A stretch of DNA of 64,000 nucleotides from the NCBI GenBank assembly GCA_016297215.1, contig JAEDGZ010000010.1, forward strand, positions 1-64,000, read 5' to 3'. The first letter of the stretch is position 1; every line of letters begins with the position of its first letter. This document shows positions 50,376 through 58,085 of this stretch, piece after piece. The notes below the pieces were generated by a model. That model was not told the origin of the DNA and ran no database searches. It saw only the letters and a program-made list of their open reading frames with translations. This DNA is from Paludibacteraceae bacterium. Its GTDB lineage: Bacteria > Bacteroidota > Bacteroidia > Bacteroidales > Paludibacteraceae. A program made the position numbers and the translations under genes.

Positions 50376-50441
50376 GTTTATTATCTATTTGTGAGGATTA
50401 TTGTTCGGCACTTACAATTAGATAATCATTTCATCTAAGTA

Positions 50442-50627
50442 TAACGTGAGTTCGATATAAGCAAACTATTTTCAGCACTAAAAGATTAATTTGCTTTTTG
50501 GTAATGAATTAATGAATAATTATATGAGAATTATATGTTAAAGAAAAAAATAATTGAATAATTTTTGTTGAAATAAAAGAATTGTCAGCGTTTCGAAGTA
50601 TATGTTTCTTATTTCGAGTTCACGTTA
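50442..50627. repeat. Best copy of the MITE-like element; its end overlaps a gene 3' end
   Basis: 186 bp with terminal inverted repeats TAACGTGAGTTCGATATAAG and CTTATTTCGAGTTCACGTTA (17 of 20 pair). The right end supplies the last six codons and the TAA stop of the minus-strand FAD oxidoreductase. No reading frame of its own. Confidence 0.8.
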
Positions 50628-52177
50628 AGTATAGATTTATGGTCGTGTAGCAGACGTTGGATGGCGAACTTGCCGGTTACTGCGGCGTTGGGTAGCCCTC
50701 CCGGGGCTTGCAGCCACTGCCCCGCGAGATAGACATTTTTCAGCCCACGCAGGCGCCCGTCGTGCGTTACTTTCTCGTTGTAGGGCGTGAGTGCGAAACT
50801 CATATACGCCCCTTGGTAGGCGTTGCAGAAACGGTGGTTGGTGGCAGGCGTGCACACATCCAGCACCGTCAGCGAATCGGCTAACTCGGGGAACGTGCGG
50901 ACGAGGCAGTCCGCGACACTTTGTGCGACAATCCCTTTCTCGGTGCGGTAGGCTTGGTGGTTGTCGGTGCGCAAGTGCCGCCAATATTCGAAGTCGTCCG
51001 CGTATTGGGTGATGAGCACTTGCAGGATAGTGGTATCGGCGGGAGAGAAAGAGGGCTCGTAGTTGAAGTGTTTGAGGAAAGCGTAGGGGATTGGCTTTCC
51101 GTTGATTTGTAGGTCAGTCAGGTCGAGGATACGCGCTTCGGGGATCGTGGTGGTGCGATGATTCACCGCGAAATAGAGGTTGACGCTGCTGTAGATGGGG
51201 TATTTGTCGGGCTGCCCGATGAATCGCTCCCACATGTATTTGTCCATGTAGCCCACGGGGAGCAGGCGGGTGATGGCATGGTGGAGGTCGCAGGCGAGGA
51301 TGATATAGTCCGCCTCCACGGTCCGCCCGTTGCGGAAGGTAACGGAGACGGCTTTGTCAGCAGGCGGGGACGCCTGCGCACCCGATGTTCGGTGCGTGAT
51401 GTTCACGCGTTCGGCTTCCCAGCCCGTCTGGAGCACGCCACCCAAAGATTGGTAGCGGCTGACCATGCGCTCCACCATGCCGCGGCTGCCTCCCGCGGGC
51501 AGGTCGGCATTGCCGTCGGTGAAGATACCGAAGACGAAGAAGAGGGAAGACACGTTGTAGTGGATGGGGAAATACGCCTGCAAGAACTTGCGGATGAGCG
51601 GGTGAGTGAACTGCTCGGCATATTGGGCAATGCTCATCTTGGCGTACTTGCGGTGGACTTTGCCGATATGTCGCATAGAGTAGATGAGTTTGGCTTTCTG
51701 CCACAGCGAGTACTGCTCGAAGGGTTTGTCGGCGATGATGACGGTGTCGCGATAGGTACGGACGAGGCGGATAAACTCCTCTATGCGGGGCGCGTCGTCG
51801 GGCGACAGGCGGAGCATGTCCTCGCGCACCCGAGGAAGGTCGCGCCATAGATGGAGCGTCTCGCCGTTATGTTCCACCTGCATGAAATACGCAGGGCGAT
51901 GGATAGTAACAGGACCCTCCCCCTCCCTCCCTACAGAGAGAGGGAGTACGCCCACGTCCTGCCAAAGGCGATACATGGGTGTGCTGCTACTGGTGCCTGT
52001 GAGCCAGTGCACGCAGTTGTCCAAGAGATAACCCTTTCGTTGCCAATAAGATAGCAACCCGCCCGGCTGCGTGTGCCGCTCATAGATGGTGGTGGTAAGT
52101 TCGGCTTGCCGCGCGTAGATACCTGCGGTGATTCCGGCCACACCGCCGCCTATGATGATGAGTTTTTTGGATTGCAT
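50609..52177 (-). CDS. FAD-dependent oxidoreductase of the phytoene desaturase/CrtI type
   Basis: 522 residues. The N-terminal dinucleotide fold IIGGGVAGITAGIYARQ is followed by ERHTQPGGLLSYWQRKGYLLDNCVHWLTG, the CrtI/retinol-saturase signature region. Near the C-terminus, LKNVYLAGQWLQAPGGLPNAA is the FAD-binding end. The substrate is unknown and there is no carotenoid cluster nearby. Two repeat families are inserted in frame (LPLSVGREGEGP near residue 80 and TSGAQASPPADKAV near 268). The last residues, LNVNSK, and the stop codon come from a MITE-like end. The FAD-enzyme call is secure; the subfamily is less so. Confidence 0.85.
   Translation of the reverse strand: MQSKKLIIIGGGVAGITAGIYARQAELTTTIYERHTQPGGLLSYWQRKGYLLDNCVHWLTGTSSSTPMYRLWQDVGVLPLSVGREGEGPVTIHRPAYFMQVEHNGETLHLWRDLPRVREDMLRLSPDDAPRIEEFIRLVRTYRDTVIIADKPFEQYSLWQKAKLIYSMRHIGKVHRKYAKMSIAQYAEQFTHPLIRKFLQAYFPIHYNVSSLFFVFGIFTDGNADLPAGGSRGMVERMVSRYQSLGGVLQTGWEAERVNITHRTSGAQASPPADKAVSVTFRNGRTVEADYIILACDLHHAITRLLPVGYMDKYMWERFIGQPDKYPIYSSVNLYFAVNHRTTTIPEARILDLTDLQINGKPIPYAFLKHFNYEPSFSPADTTILQVLITQYADDFEYWRHLRTDNHQAYRTEKGIVAQSVADCLVRTFPELADSLTVLDVCTPATNHRFCNAYQGAYMSFALTPYNEKVTHDGRLRGLKNVYLAGQWLQAPGGLPNAAVTGKFAIQRLLHDHKSILNVNSK
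51358..51387. repeat. GC palindrome in frame in the FAD oxidoreductase
   Basis: CAGCAGGCGGGGACGCCTGC followed by GCACCCGATG. The first 20 bases are identical to 17311-17330 between mreD and mrdA. It encodes SGAQASPPAD on the reverse strand. Confidence 0.85.
51914..51948. repeat. CCCTCCC/GGGAG palindrome in frame in the FAD oxidoreductase
   Basis: CCCTCCCTCCCTACAGAGAG followed by AGGGAG. It resembles CTCCCCTACAGAGGGGGAG at 26935-26953 between the subtilase and LRR genes, and encodes LPLSVGREGEGP. Confidence 0.7.
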
Positions 52178-52305
52178 GTTGGCATTTTATGTTAATCATT
52201 TCATGTTGGTCGTTGCACGTTGGTCATGTCATGTTAAATGCAAAACACCAACAGGAACTGACTAACACGGAGTAATTAACAGGAACTGACCAACATAAAA
52301 TGATT
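52178..52305. repeat. Intergenic string of ATGTTGGTC / CCAACATG words
   Basis: Words such as TTTCATGTTGGTCGTTGCAC, GTTGGTCATGTCATGTTAA and CAGGAACTGACCAACATAAA repeat with variations. No reading frame or promoter is seen. Confidence 0.65.
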
Positions 52306-53880
52306 TTACTTTTTTTTCGGGTAGTCGATGTTGTAGTGCAGTCCGCGGCTCTCTTTGCGCTCGAGAGCTTGGCGGGTGATGAGGTAGCCGACGTTTATCA
52401 TGTTGCGCAGTTCGCAGATGTCTCGGGTGGCGGTAACGCGCTTGAACAGGTCCTCCGTCTCCTCGTAGAGCAGGTCGAGCCGTTCCCACGCACGGCGCAA
52501 GCGCAGGTCGGAGCGGACGATACCCACGTAGGTGGACATGATTTGCCCCACTTCCTTCACGTCCTGCGAGATGAGCACGCGCTCCTCGTTGCTGAGCGTG
52601 CCTTCGTCGTTCCAATCGGGCACGCGGTCGTTGAAGTCGTACTGCTCAATCATGCTGAGGCTGTGTTTGGCTGCCGCGTCGGCATAGACCACTGCCTCAA
52701 TAAGCGAGTTGCTCGCCAGACGGTTGCCGCCGTGGAGCCCCGTGCAGGAGCATTCGCCCACGGCATAGAGGCGATGGATAGACGACTCGCCGTCGAGGTT
52801 GACCTTGATACCGCCGCACATATAGTGCGCGCAGGGCGCAACGGGGATATAGTCTTTGGTGATGTCAATGCCTATGCTCAGGCACTTGGCGTAGATATTG
52901 GGGAAGTGGTGCTTGGTCTCCTCGGGGTCTTTGTGGGTAACGTCGAGGCAGACATGGTCGAGTCCGTGAATCTTCATCTCGTTGTCGATGGCGCGCGCCA
53001 CGATGTCGCGGGGGGCGAGGGAGAGGCGCGGGTCGTATTTCTGCATGAACTCCTCGCCGTTGGGCAGGCGGAGTATGCCTCCATAGCCGCGCATGGCTTC
53101 GGTGATGAGGTAGGCGGGATGGGTCTCCCCCGGGTGGAAGAGCGCGGTGGGGTGGAACTGCACGAACTCCATGTCTTTCACCTGTCCTTTCGCGCGATAG
53201 ACCATGGCGATACCATCGCCGGTGGCAATGTTGGGATTGGTGGTAGTGGCATAGACCGCCCCCGTGCCGCCGGTCGCCATGAGGGTTACGCGGCTCAAGT
53301 AGGTGTCTATCTTGCCCGTCTCGGGGTTGAGGATATAGGCGCCATAGCACTCGATGTCGGGGGTGCGGCGGGTAACGCGTACGCCGAGGTGGTGCTGGGT
53401 GATGATTTCTACGGCGAAATGGTTCTCAAGTACGTCGATGAAGGGGTTGTGGCGCACGGCTTCCATCAGCCCGCGCTGTATCTCCGCACCGGTATCGTCG
53501 GCGTGGTGGAGGATACGAAACTCCGAGTGTCCGCCCTCGCGGTGGAGGTCGAAGTCGCCTTCTGCGTTGCGGTCGAAGTTAACGCCCCAGTTGACCAACT
53601 CTTCTATCTGTCGGGGGGCGTTCTTCACCACCTGCTCCACGGCACGAGGGTCGGACAACCAATCGCCCGCGACCATGGTGTCGTGGATATGCTTCTGAAA
53701 ATCATCTACTTGGAGGTTGGTTACGGACGCAATGCCGCCTTGTGCTTTGGTGGTATTGGCTTCTTCTAAGGTCGTCTTGCAGCAGAGGGCAATCTTATAC
53801 TTTTGTGCGCGTGCTACTTTCAGCGCAAAACTCATACCGGCTACGCCGCCGCCGATGATGAGAAAATCGTATTTTTTCAT
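52306..53880 (-). CDS. nadB: L-aspartate oxidase
   Basis: 524 residues from the ATG at 53880. Oxidises L-aspartate to iminoaspartate, the first step of NAD synthesis, using FAD. Features: FLIIGGGVAGMSFALKVA at the N-terminus, TTKAQGGIASV, MEFVQFHPTALFHPG, and the capping/active-site region PVAPCAHYMCGGIKVNLDGE. The frame extends upstream to 53961, but that part is a repeat string (AACGAAAG words and the GCGGGCGTGGACGCCCGC palindrome) and is not conserved. nadA and nadC are not adjacent. Confidence 0.95.
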   Translation of the reverse strand: MKKYDFLIIGGGVAGMSFALKVARAQKYKIALCCKTTLEEANTTKAQGGIASVTNLQVDDFQKHIHDTMVAGDWLSDPRAVEQVVKNAPRQIEELVNWGVNFDRNAEGDFDLHREGGHSEFRILHHADDTGAEIQRGLMEAVRHNPFIDVLENHFAVEIITQHHLGVRVTRRTPDIECYGAYILNPETGKIDTYLSRVTLMATGGTGAVYATTTNPNIATGDGIAMVYRAKGQVKDMEFVQFHPTALFHPGETHPAYLITEAMRGYGGILRLPNGEEFMQKYDPRLSLAPRDIVARAIDNEMKIHGLDHVCLDVTHKDPEETKHHFPNIYAKCLSIGIDITKDYIPVAPCAHYMCGGIKVNLDGESSIHRLYAVGECSCTGLHGGNRLASNSLIEAVVYADAAAKHSLSMIEQYDFNDRVPDWNDEGTLSNEERVLISQDVKEVGQIMSTYVGIVRSDLRLRRAWERLDLLYEETEDLFKRVTATRDICELRNMINVGYLITRQALERKESRGLHYNIDYPKKK

Positions 53881-53881
53881 T

Positions 53882-53965
53882 TTTCCGGGTGCGCGGGCGT
53901 CCACGCCCGCTTTCGTTGTATTCGTTGCTTTCGTTGTTTCCGTTCTTTTCGTTGCGTTCACAAAC
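53882..53965. repeat. GC palindrome and AACGAAAG string upstream of nadB
   Basis: TCCGGGTGCGCGGGCGTCCA followed by CGCCCGC is the GC palindrome family again. Next to it are words like CGTTGCTTTCGTTGTTTCCG. The strings leave the nadB frame open, giving a false N-terminal extension. Confidence 0.75.
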
Positions 53966-54115
53966 TACGAAAATTACGAAAACTACGAAAAGCCTAAAAT
54001 CAAGAAAGTTTCAAGTTTCACCTTTCAAGTTTCGTTCCATAGAGCATGGAGAAACCTGAAACTTGAAACTTGAAACTTTCTAACGGTAGTTGTACCTGAA
54101 AAAATAGACTGCTGA

Positions 54116-54325
54116 TTACTCAGCAACGGTCTCAACTACTTCCTCTACTACAACAGTGTCTGCAGCAGCCTCGCAGCATGCAGCAGCGGTGGTGTCGGTA
54201 GCAGCAGCCTCGCAGCAAGTAGCCGTAGAGTCGCAGCAAGCACCTTCTTCACTCTTGTTGCAATTCTTGTTGCAGCAGCTCATTGCGCATAGCGCAACAG
54301 CAGCGATAAGAAGAACTTTTTTCAT
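54116..54325 (-). CDS. Small cysteine-rich lipoprotein
   Basis: 69 residues: lipoprotein signal (LLIAAVALCAMSC, lipobox Cys near residue 17), then a mature part of about 50 residues made almost only of C, A, T, E, D and V with paired cysteines (CCNKNCNK, ACCDS, TCCEA, ACCEA). The three CCEA-like units look like recent internal repeats. It has a perfect-spacing promoter, so it is likely expressed. I recognise no family; it could bind metal or be a redox-sensitive surface lipoprotein. Confidence 0.8.
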   Translation of the reverse strand: MKKVLLIAAVALCAMSCCNKNCNKSEEGACCDSTATCCEAAATDTTAAACCEAAADTVVVEEVVETVAE

Positions 54326-54377
54326 GACTTTAATGCATTAAAAGGGTTATGTTTTCGAGTTATTTCGAAAAACGCTG

Positions 54378-54409
54378 CAAAATTAGCACATTTTTTGCAT
54401 ATCTCCAAA
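54378..54409 (-). promoter_or_regulatory. Promoter of the small cysteine-rich lipoprotein
   Basis: Minus-strand TTTG (54406-54409), a 20-base spacer and TAATTTTG (54378-54385). It overlaps the plus-strand PASTA promoter by 16 bases, so the two compete for polymerase. Confidence 0.8.
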
Positions 54410-54425
54410 AAAAATAGTATTTTTG
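54394..54425 (+). promoter_or_regulatory. Promoter of the PASTA gene
   Basis: TTTG (54394-54397), a 20-base spacer and TATTTTTG (54418-54425). Confidence 0.85.
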
Positions 54426-54446
54426 CAAAACATTTTTAGCAAAATC

Positions 54447-55304
54447 ATGGAAAAACAGCAAAAAAAGACCTCTCCGGCAGAGAAAAACAGCAAAAAAACA
54501 TGGCTGACCTTATTGCTCAACCTGCTCCTCGCATTGATAATCCTTGTTTTCATCCTATTAGGAGTGTGGGGCTGGTTGCGTAGTTACACCCATCATGGTG
54601 AGGAAATAAATGTACCTAATCTTGTGGGGTTGTATATGCCGGAGGCGGAACCTATAGCGCAAACAGCAGGAATGGTGTTAATCGTTACCGACTCTACGTT
54701 TACCAATGATGTTCCATTAGGGGCTATCGCCGAGCAGACGCCCCCTGCCGAGAGCCACGCCAAACGAGGGCGGCAACTCTATGTAGTCGTGAACTCATCC
54801 TGCAAGCGTCAGGTGCTGTTGCCCGATGTGCACGACCTCAGTTACCGCCAAGCCACTGCTACTTTGCGCTCCATGGGTGTCCGCGTGAGCGAAGACTACG
54901 AGTGGGAACCTTCGGAGTACAAGGGCTTGGTGCTGGATGTGAAGTACAACGGCGAGTCGCTGCCCGTGGGTGCGCACGTGGACGAAGGTGCCGAGGTAAC
55001 GCTGGTGGTCGGCTTCGGCAAAGGCACGGAGATGACGGATGTGCCGAACGTGGTGGGCAGGTCGCTGCCGGAGGCGCGTGCCCTGCTCCTCAGCCAACGC
55101 CTGACGTTGGGCACCGTGGAGTATGACGAGCCCATCGACGAGACGGGGCGCACGGAGAGCGGAGAATTGCCCGTAGTCTATCTGCAAACACCCGAGTCGG
55201 GGCAACGAATCTTGGAAGGCTCCATGGTGAATATCAAACTTTCTCAGGATATAGAGAAAGCCGTTACAACCCATAATACCGATTCGGAGGATGAGTGGTT
55301 TTGA
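54447..55304 (+). CDS. Membrane-anchored protein with three PASTA domains
   Basis: 285 residues from the ATG at 54447. A lysine-rich cytosolic stretch, one membrane helix (about 25-47, LLNLLLALIILVFILLGVWGW) and three extracytoplasmic PASTA domains (INVPNLVGLYMPEAE, VLLPDVHDLSYRQATATLRS, DVPNVVGRSLPEARALL). PASTA domains bind cell-wall material in Ser/Thr kinases and PBPs; here no kinase or transpeptidase domain is attached. It overlaps rluD by 14 bases, a PASTA-rluD pairing seen across Bacteroidota. Confidence 0.92.
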   Translation: MEKQQKKTSPAEKNSKKTWLTLLLNLLLALIILVFILLGVWGWLRSYTHHGEEINVPNLVGLYMPEAEPIAQTAGMVLIVTDSTFTNDVPLGAIAEQTPPAESHAKRGRQLYVVVNSSCKRQVLLPDVHDLSYRQATATLRSMGVRVSEDYEWEPSEYKGLVLDVKYNGESLPVGAHVDEGAEVTLVVGFGKGTEMTDVPNVVGRSLPEARALLLSQRLTLGTVEYDEPIDETGRTESGELPVVYLQTPESGQRILEGSMVNIKLSQDIEKAVTTHNTDSEDEWF

Positions 55305-56301
55305 GCGATATAGTTGCACGGTGGACAAGGGGCAAGCGCCTGTCCGCGTGGATAAGTACCTGAGCGAGCACATGCCGGGTACGAGCCGCAACCGTATCCA
55401 GCAGGCTGCCGAGGCGGGGAATATCCTCGTGAACGAGCAACCCGTGGCGAGCAACTACAAGGTGAAGCCGCTCGACCTCGTGCAGGTCATGCTCGACCAC
55501 GAGCCGATAGACTTCACCATCCAGCCCGAGAACATCCCGCTCGAGGTGGTCTATGAGGACGCCGACGTGCTGGTCATCAACAAGCCTGCGGGCTTGGTGG
55601 TGCACCCCGGGCACGGCAACTACGAGCACACCCTGCTCAACGCCCTCGCCTACTATTTCCAACAGACGCAGGCGCACCTTGACATCAACAACCCCGAGAT
55701 AGGTTTGGTGCACCGTATCGACAAAGACACCAGCGGGCTCCTGCTCATCGCCAAGACCCCCGAGGCGAAGACGAACCTCGGCAAGCAGTTCTTCGACCAC
55801 ACCACCGAGCGCACCTACAACGCCCTCGTCTGGGGAACGTTCGCCGAAGAGAGCGGCACCGTGACGGGCGCTCTCGCGCGCGACACGCGCGACCGTACCA
55901 TATATAGGATATACGACCCGGAGGAGAACCCCAATGCCAAGGAGGCAATCACCCACTGGCGCGTGCTGGAGCGTTTCCCCTACGTAACGCTGGTGGAATG
56001 TCGCTTGGAGACAGGGCGCACCCATCAGATTCGCGTGCACATGAAGTCCATCGGACACCCGCTCTTTGCCGATGAGAAATACGGCGGCATGGAAATCCTG
56101 AAAGGCTTGCGCACGCAGAAATACAGCCAGTATATCCACAACTGTTTCGCCCTTTGTCCGCGGCAGGTGCTCCACGCCAAGACGCTCGGCTTCACCCATC
56201 CCCGCACCCGCGAGCGCATGTTCTTCGACTCGCCATGGCCCGCCGACATCGCCGCACTCATCGACAAATGGCGCAACTACCAACCGAACACGCTACTATA
56301 A
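55291..56301 (+). CDS. rluD: Ribosomal large-subunit pseudouridine synthase, RluD type
   Basis: 336 residues. N-terminal S4 RNA-binding domain (RVDKYLSEHMPGTSRNRIQQ), then the RluA-family catalytic domain with the catalytic aspartate in VHRIDKDTSGLLLIAKT and the ECRLETGRTHQIRVHM motif. It modifies uridines in 23S rRNA helix 69. Its start overlaps the PASTA gene, so translation is coupled. Confidence 0.95.
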   Translation: MSGFERYSCTVDKGQAPVRVDKYLSEHMPGTSRNRIQQAAEAGNILVNEQPVASNYKVKPLDLVQVMLDHEPIDFTIQPENIPLEVVYEDADVLVINKPAGLVVHPGHGNYEHTLLNALAYYFQQTQAHLDINNPEIGLVHRIDKDTSGLLLIAKTPEAKTNLGKQFFDHTTERTYNALVWGTFAEESGTVTGALARDTRDRTIYRIYDPEENPNAKEAITHWRVLERFPYVTLVECRLETGRTHQIRVHMKSIGHPLFADEKYGGMEILKGLRTQKYSQYIHNCFALCPRQVLHAKTLGFTHPRTRERMFFDSPWPADIAALIDKWRNYQPNTLL

Positions 56302-56431
56302 TCAATTTGAAAATGAAAAATTTGAAAAGTTGAAAATTATTAGTTCCGCACGGCAATTTTCAAATTTTCAAATTAAACATAGTTCCGTACGGCAATTTTC
56401 AAATTTACAAATTTACAAATTTTCAAATTAA
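56302..56431. repeat. Intergenic TTCAAATTTTCAAATT strings between rluD and porX
   Basis: Repeated TTTTCAAATTTTCAAATTA and TTTACAAATTTACAAAT words with two copies of AGTTCCG(C/T)ACGGCAATTT about 50 bases apart. No gene. It reaches almost to the porX start codon. Confidence 0.75.
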
Positions 56432-56435
56432 ATAC

Positions 56436-58007
56436 ATGAACAGAATCCTTTGGGCGGACGATGAAATCGACCTCTTGACCCCCTACCTTATCTATCTTCG
56501 CAGCAAAGACTATGAAGTGCTGACCGCTACCAACGGGCAGGACGCTATTGACATCTGCCGGCAGGAGCCGCTGGATATCGTCTTCTTGGACGAGAACATG
56601 CCCGGTCTATCGGGCTTGGAAGCCTTGCAGGAAATCAAGCGCCTGCACCCCGAGTTGCCCGTGGTGATGATCACCAAGAGCGAGGAGGAGCGTATCATGG
56701 AGCAGGCAATCGGCGAGAAAATAGCCGACTACCTCATCAAGCCCGTCAACCCCAGCCAGATACTGCTGTGCCTCAAGAAACACATCCACCAGCACGACAT
56801 CCTCAGCGAGCACACCAACCAGTCTTACCGACAGGAGTTCAGCGACATAGCCTATATGATAGACACGGCGCAGACCTTGGAGGAGTGGATGGCGATAGAG
56901 CGTACGCTCACCAAGTGGGACCTTGACTTGCAAGACGTGGACTCCTCCATGCGCGAGATGCTCGACATGCAGCGCACCCAAGCCAACGCCGCCTTCGCCA
57001 AGTTCATACAGAAGAACTACGAGGCGTGGTTCGCAACCCCTTCGATATCTGCTTTCAGCGGGAAAGCAGAGGCTGCCTCCCGTCCCCTCATGTCGCCCGA
57101 CCTCTTCAAGCGCGTGCTCTTTCCCATGCTCGACAAGGGCGAGAAAGTCTTCTTCGTGGTCATCGACAACTTCCGCTACGACCAGTGGAAGACCATCCAG
57201 CCTATGCTTGCCGACCTCTTCACCGTAACCAACGAGAGCCAATACCTCTCCATCCTCCCCACCGCCACACAATACGCCCGCAACGCCATCTTCTCGGGAC
57301 TCATGCCCTTGCAGATACAGGAGATGTACCCCGACCTGTGGGTGGAAGAAGACGACGACGAGGGCAAGAACATCAACGAGAAAGAACTCATCAAAACCCA
57401 GATAGCGCGTTTCCGCCGCCACGACACCTGCTCCTATTTCAAAATCAACGAGAGCGATTTCTGCGAGCGCGTCATCGCACAGATGAAGGGCTTGCAGACG
57501 CAACTGAACGTGGTGGTTCTCAACTTCATAGACATGCTTTCCCACTCCCGCACCGAGAGCAAGATGATGCGCGAGTTGGCGAACGATGAAGCGGCGTATC
57601 GCAGCCTCACCCTCTCGTGGTTCCGCCATTCGCCCACCTTCGCACTCTTCCGCCGCATGGCAGAGTTGGGCTACAAGGTCGTGCTCACCACGGACCACGG
57701 CACCGTCCGCGTGAAGAACCCCGTGCAAATCTTGGCGGACAAGAACACCAACACCAACCTCCGCTACAAGGTCGGCAAGGCGCTCAACTGCCAAAGCAAG
57801 AACGTGATGGTGATTGACCAGCCCAAGAAAGTAGGGCTCCCATGCCCGAACGTGAGCAGCAGTTACATGTTCTGCACGGGCAACGACTTCTTCGGCTACC
57901 CCAACAACTTCAACTACTACGCCCAGTACTACCGCAACACTTTCCAGCACGGCGGCGTCTCCATTGAGGAGATGATTATCCCCCTCATCACCCTCGAACC
58001 CAAGTGA
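56436..58007 (+). CDS. porX: T9SS response regulator PorX (receiver plus PglZ domain)
   Basis: 523 residues. N-terminal receiver domain with phospho-acceptor aspartate in DIVFLDENMPG and the conserved lysine in DYLIKPVNPS. A linker is followed by a PglZ/alkaline-phosphatase-like effector domain (FFVVIDNFRYDQW, LPTATQYARNAIFSGLMP, VVLTTDHGTVRVKNP). PorX regulates and is required for type IX secretion; in P. gingivalis its PglZ domain degrades cyclic oligonucleotides. At 57048-57070 a short palindrome (TCTGCTTTC/GAAAGCAGA) encodes ISAFSGKAEA in the inter-domain linker and may be an insertion. porY is not in the window. Confidence 0.95.
   Translation: MNRILWADDEIDLLTPYLIYLRSKDYEVLTATNGQDAIDICRQEPLDIVFLDENMPGLSGLEALQEIKRLHPELPVVMITKSEEERIMEQAIGEKIADYLIKPVNPSQILLCLKKHIHQHDILSEHTNQSYRQEFSDIAYMIDTAQTLEEWMAIERTLTKWDLDLQDVDSSMREMLDMQRTQANAAFAKFIQKNYEAWFATPSISAFSGKAEAASRPLMSPDLFKRVLFPMLDKGEKVFFVVIDNFRYDQWKTIQPMLADLFTVTNESQYLSILPTATQYARNAIFSGLMPLQIQEMYPDLWVEEDDDEGKNINEKELIKTQIARFRRHDTCSYFKINESDFCERVIAQMKGLQTQLNVVVLNFIDMLSHSRTESKMMRELANDEAAYRSLTLSWFRHSPTFALFRRMAELGYKVVLTTDHGTVRVKNPVQILADKNTNTNLRYKVGKALNCQSKNVMVIDQPKKVGLPCPNVSSSYMFCTGNDFFGYPNNFNYYAQYYRNTFQHGGVSIEEMIIPLITLEPK
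57048..57070. repeat. Palindrome in the porX linker
   Basis: TCTGCTTTC, five bases, GAAAGCAGA. It lies in frame in a non-conserved linker. No intergenic twin was spotted in this window, so its membership in the insertion families is uncertain. Confidence 0.45.
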
Positions 58008-58085
58008 TTAGGGCAACAACACACAGCATGAGCCAAACAAAACAAATCAGTCTTTTATCCTTCGTCCTTCATCCTTAGTCCGGAA

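Noticed and set aside
53881..53961. 27-residue N-terminal extension of nadB
   Set aside because: It is coded by AACGAAAG strings and a GC palindrome; the FAD-binding strand starts right after the ATG at 53880.
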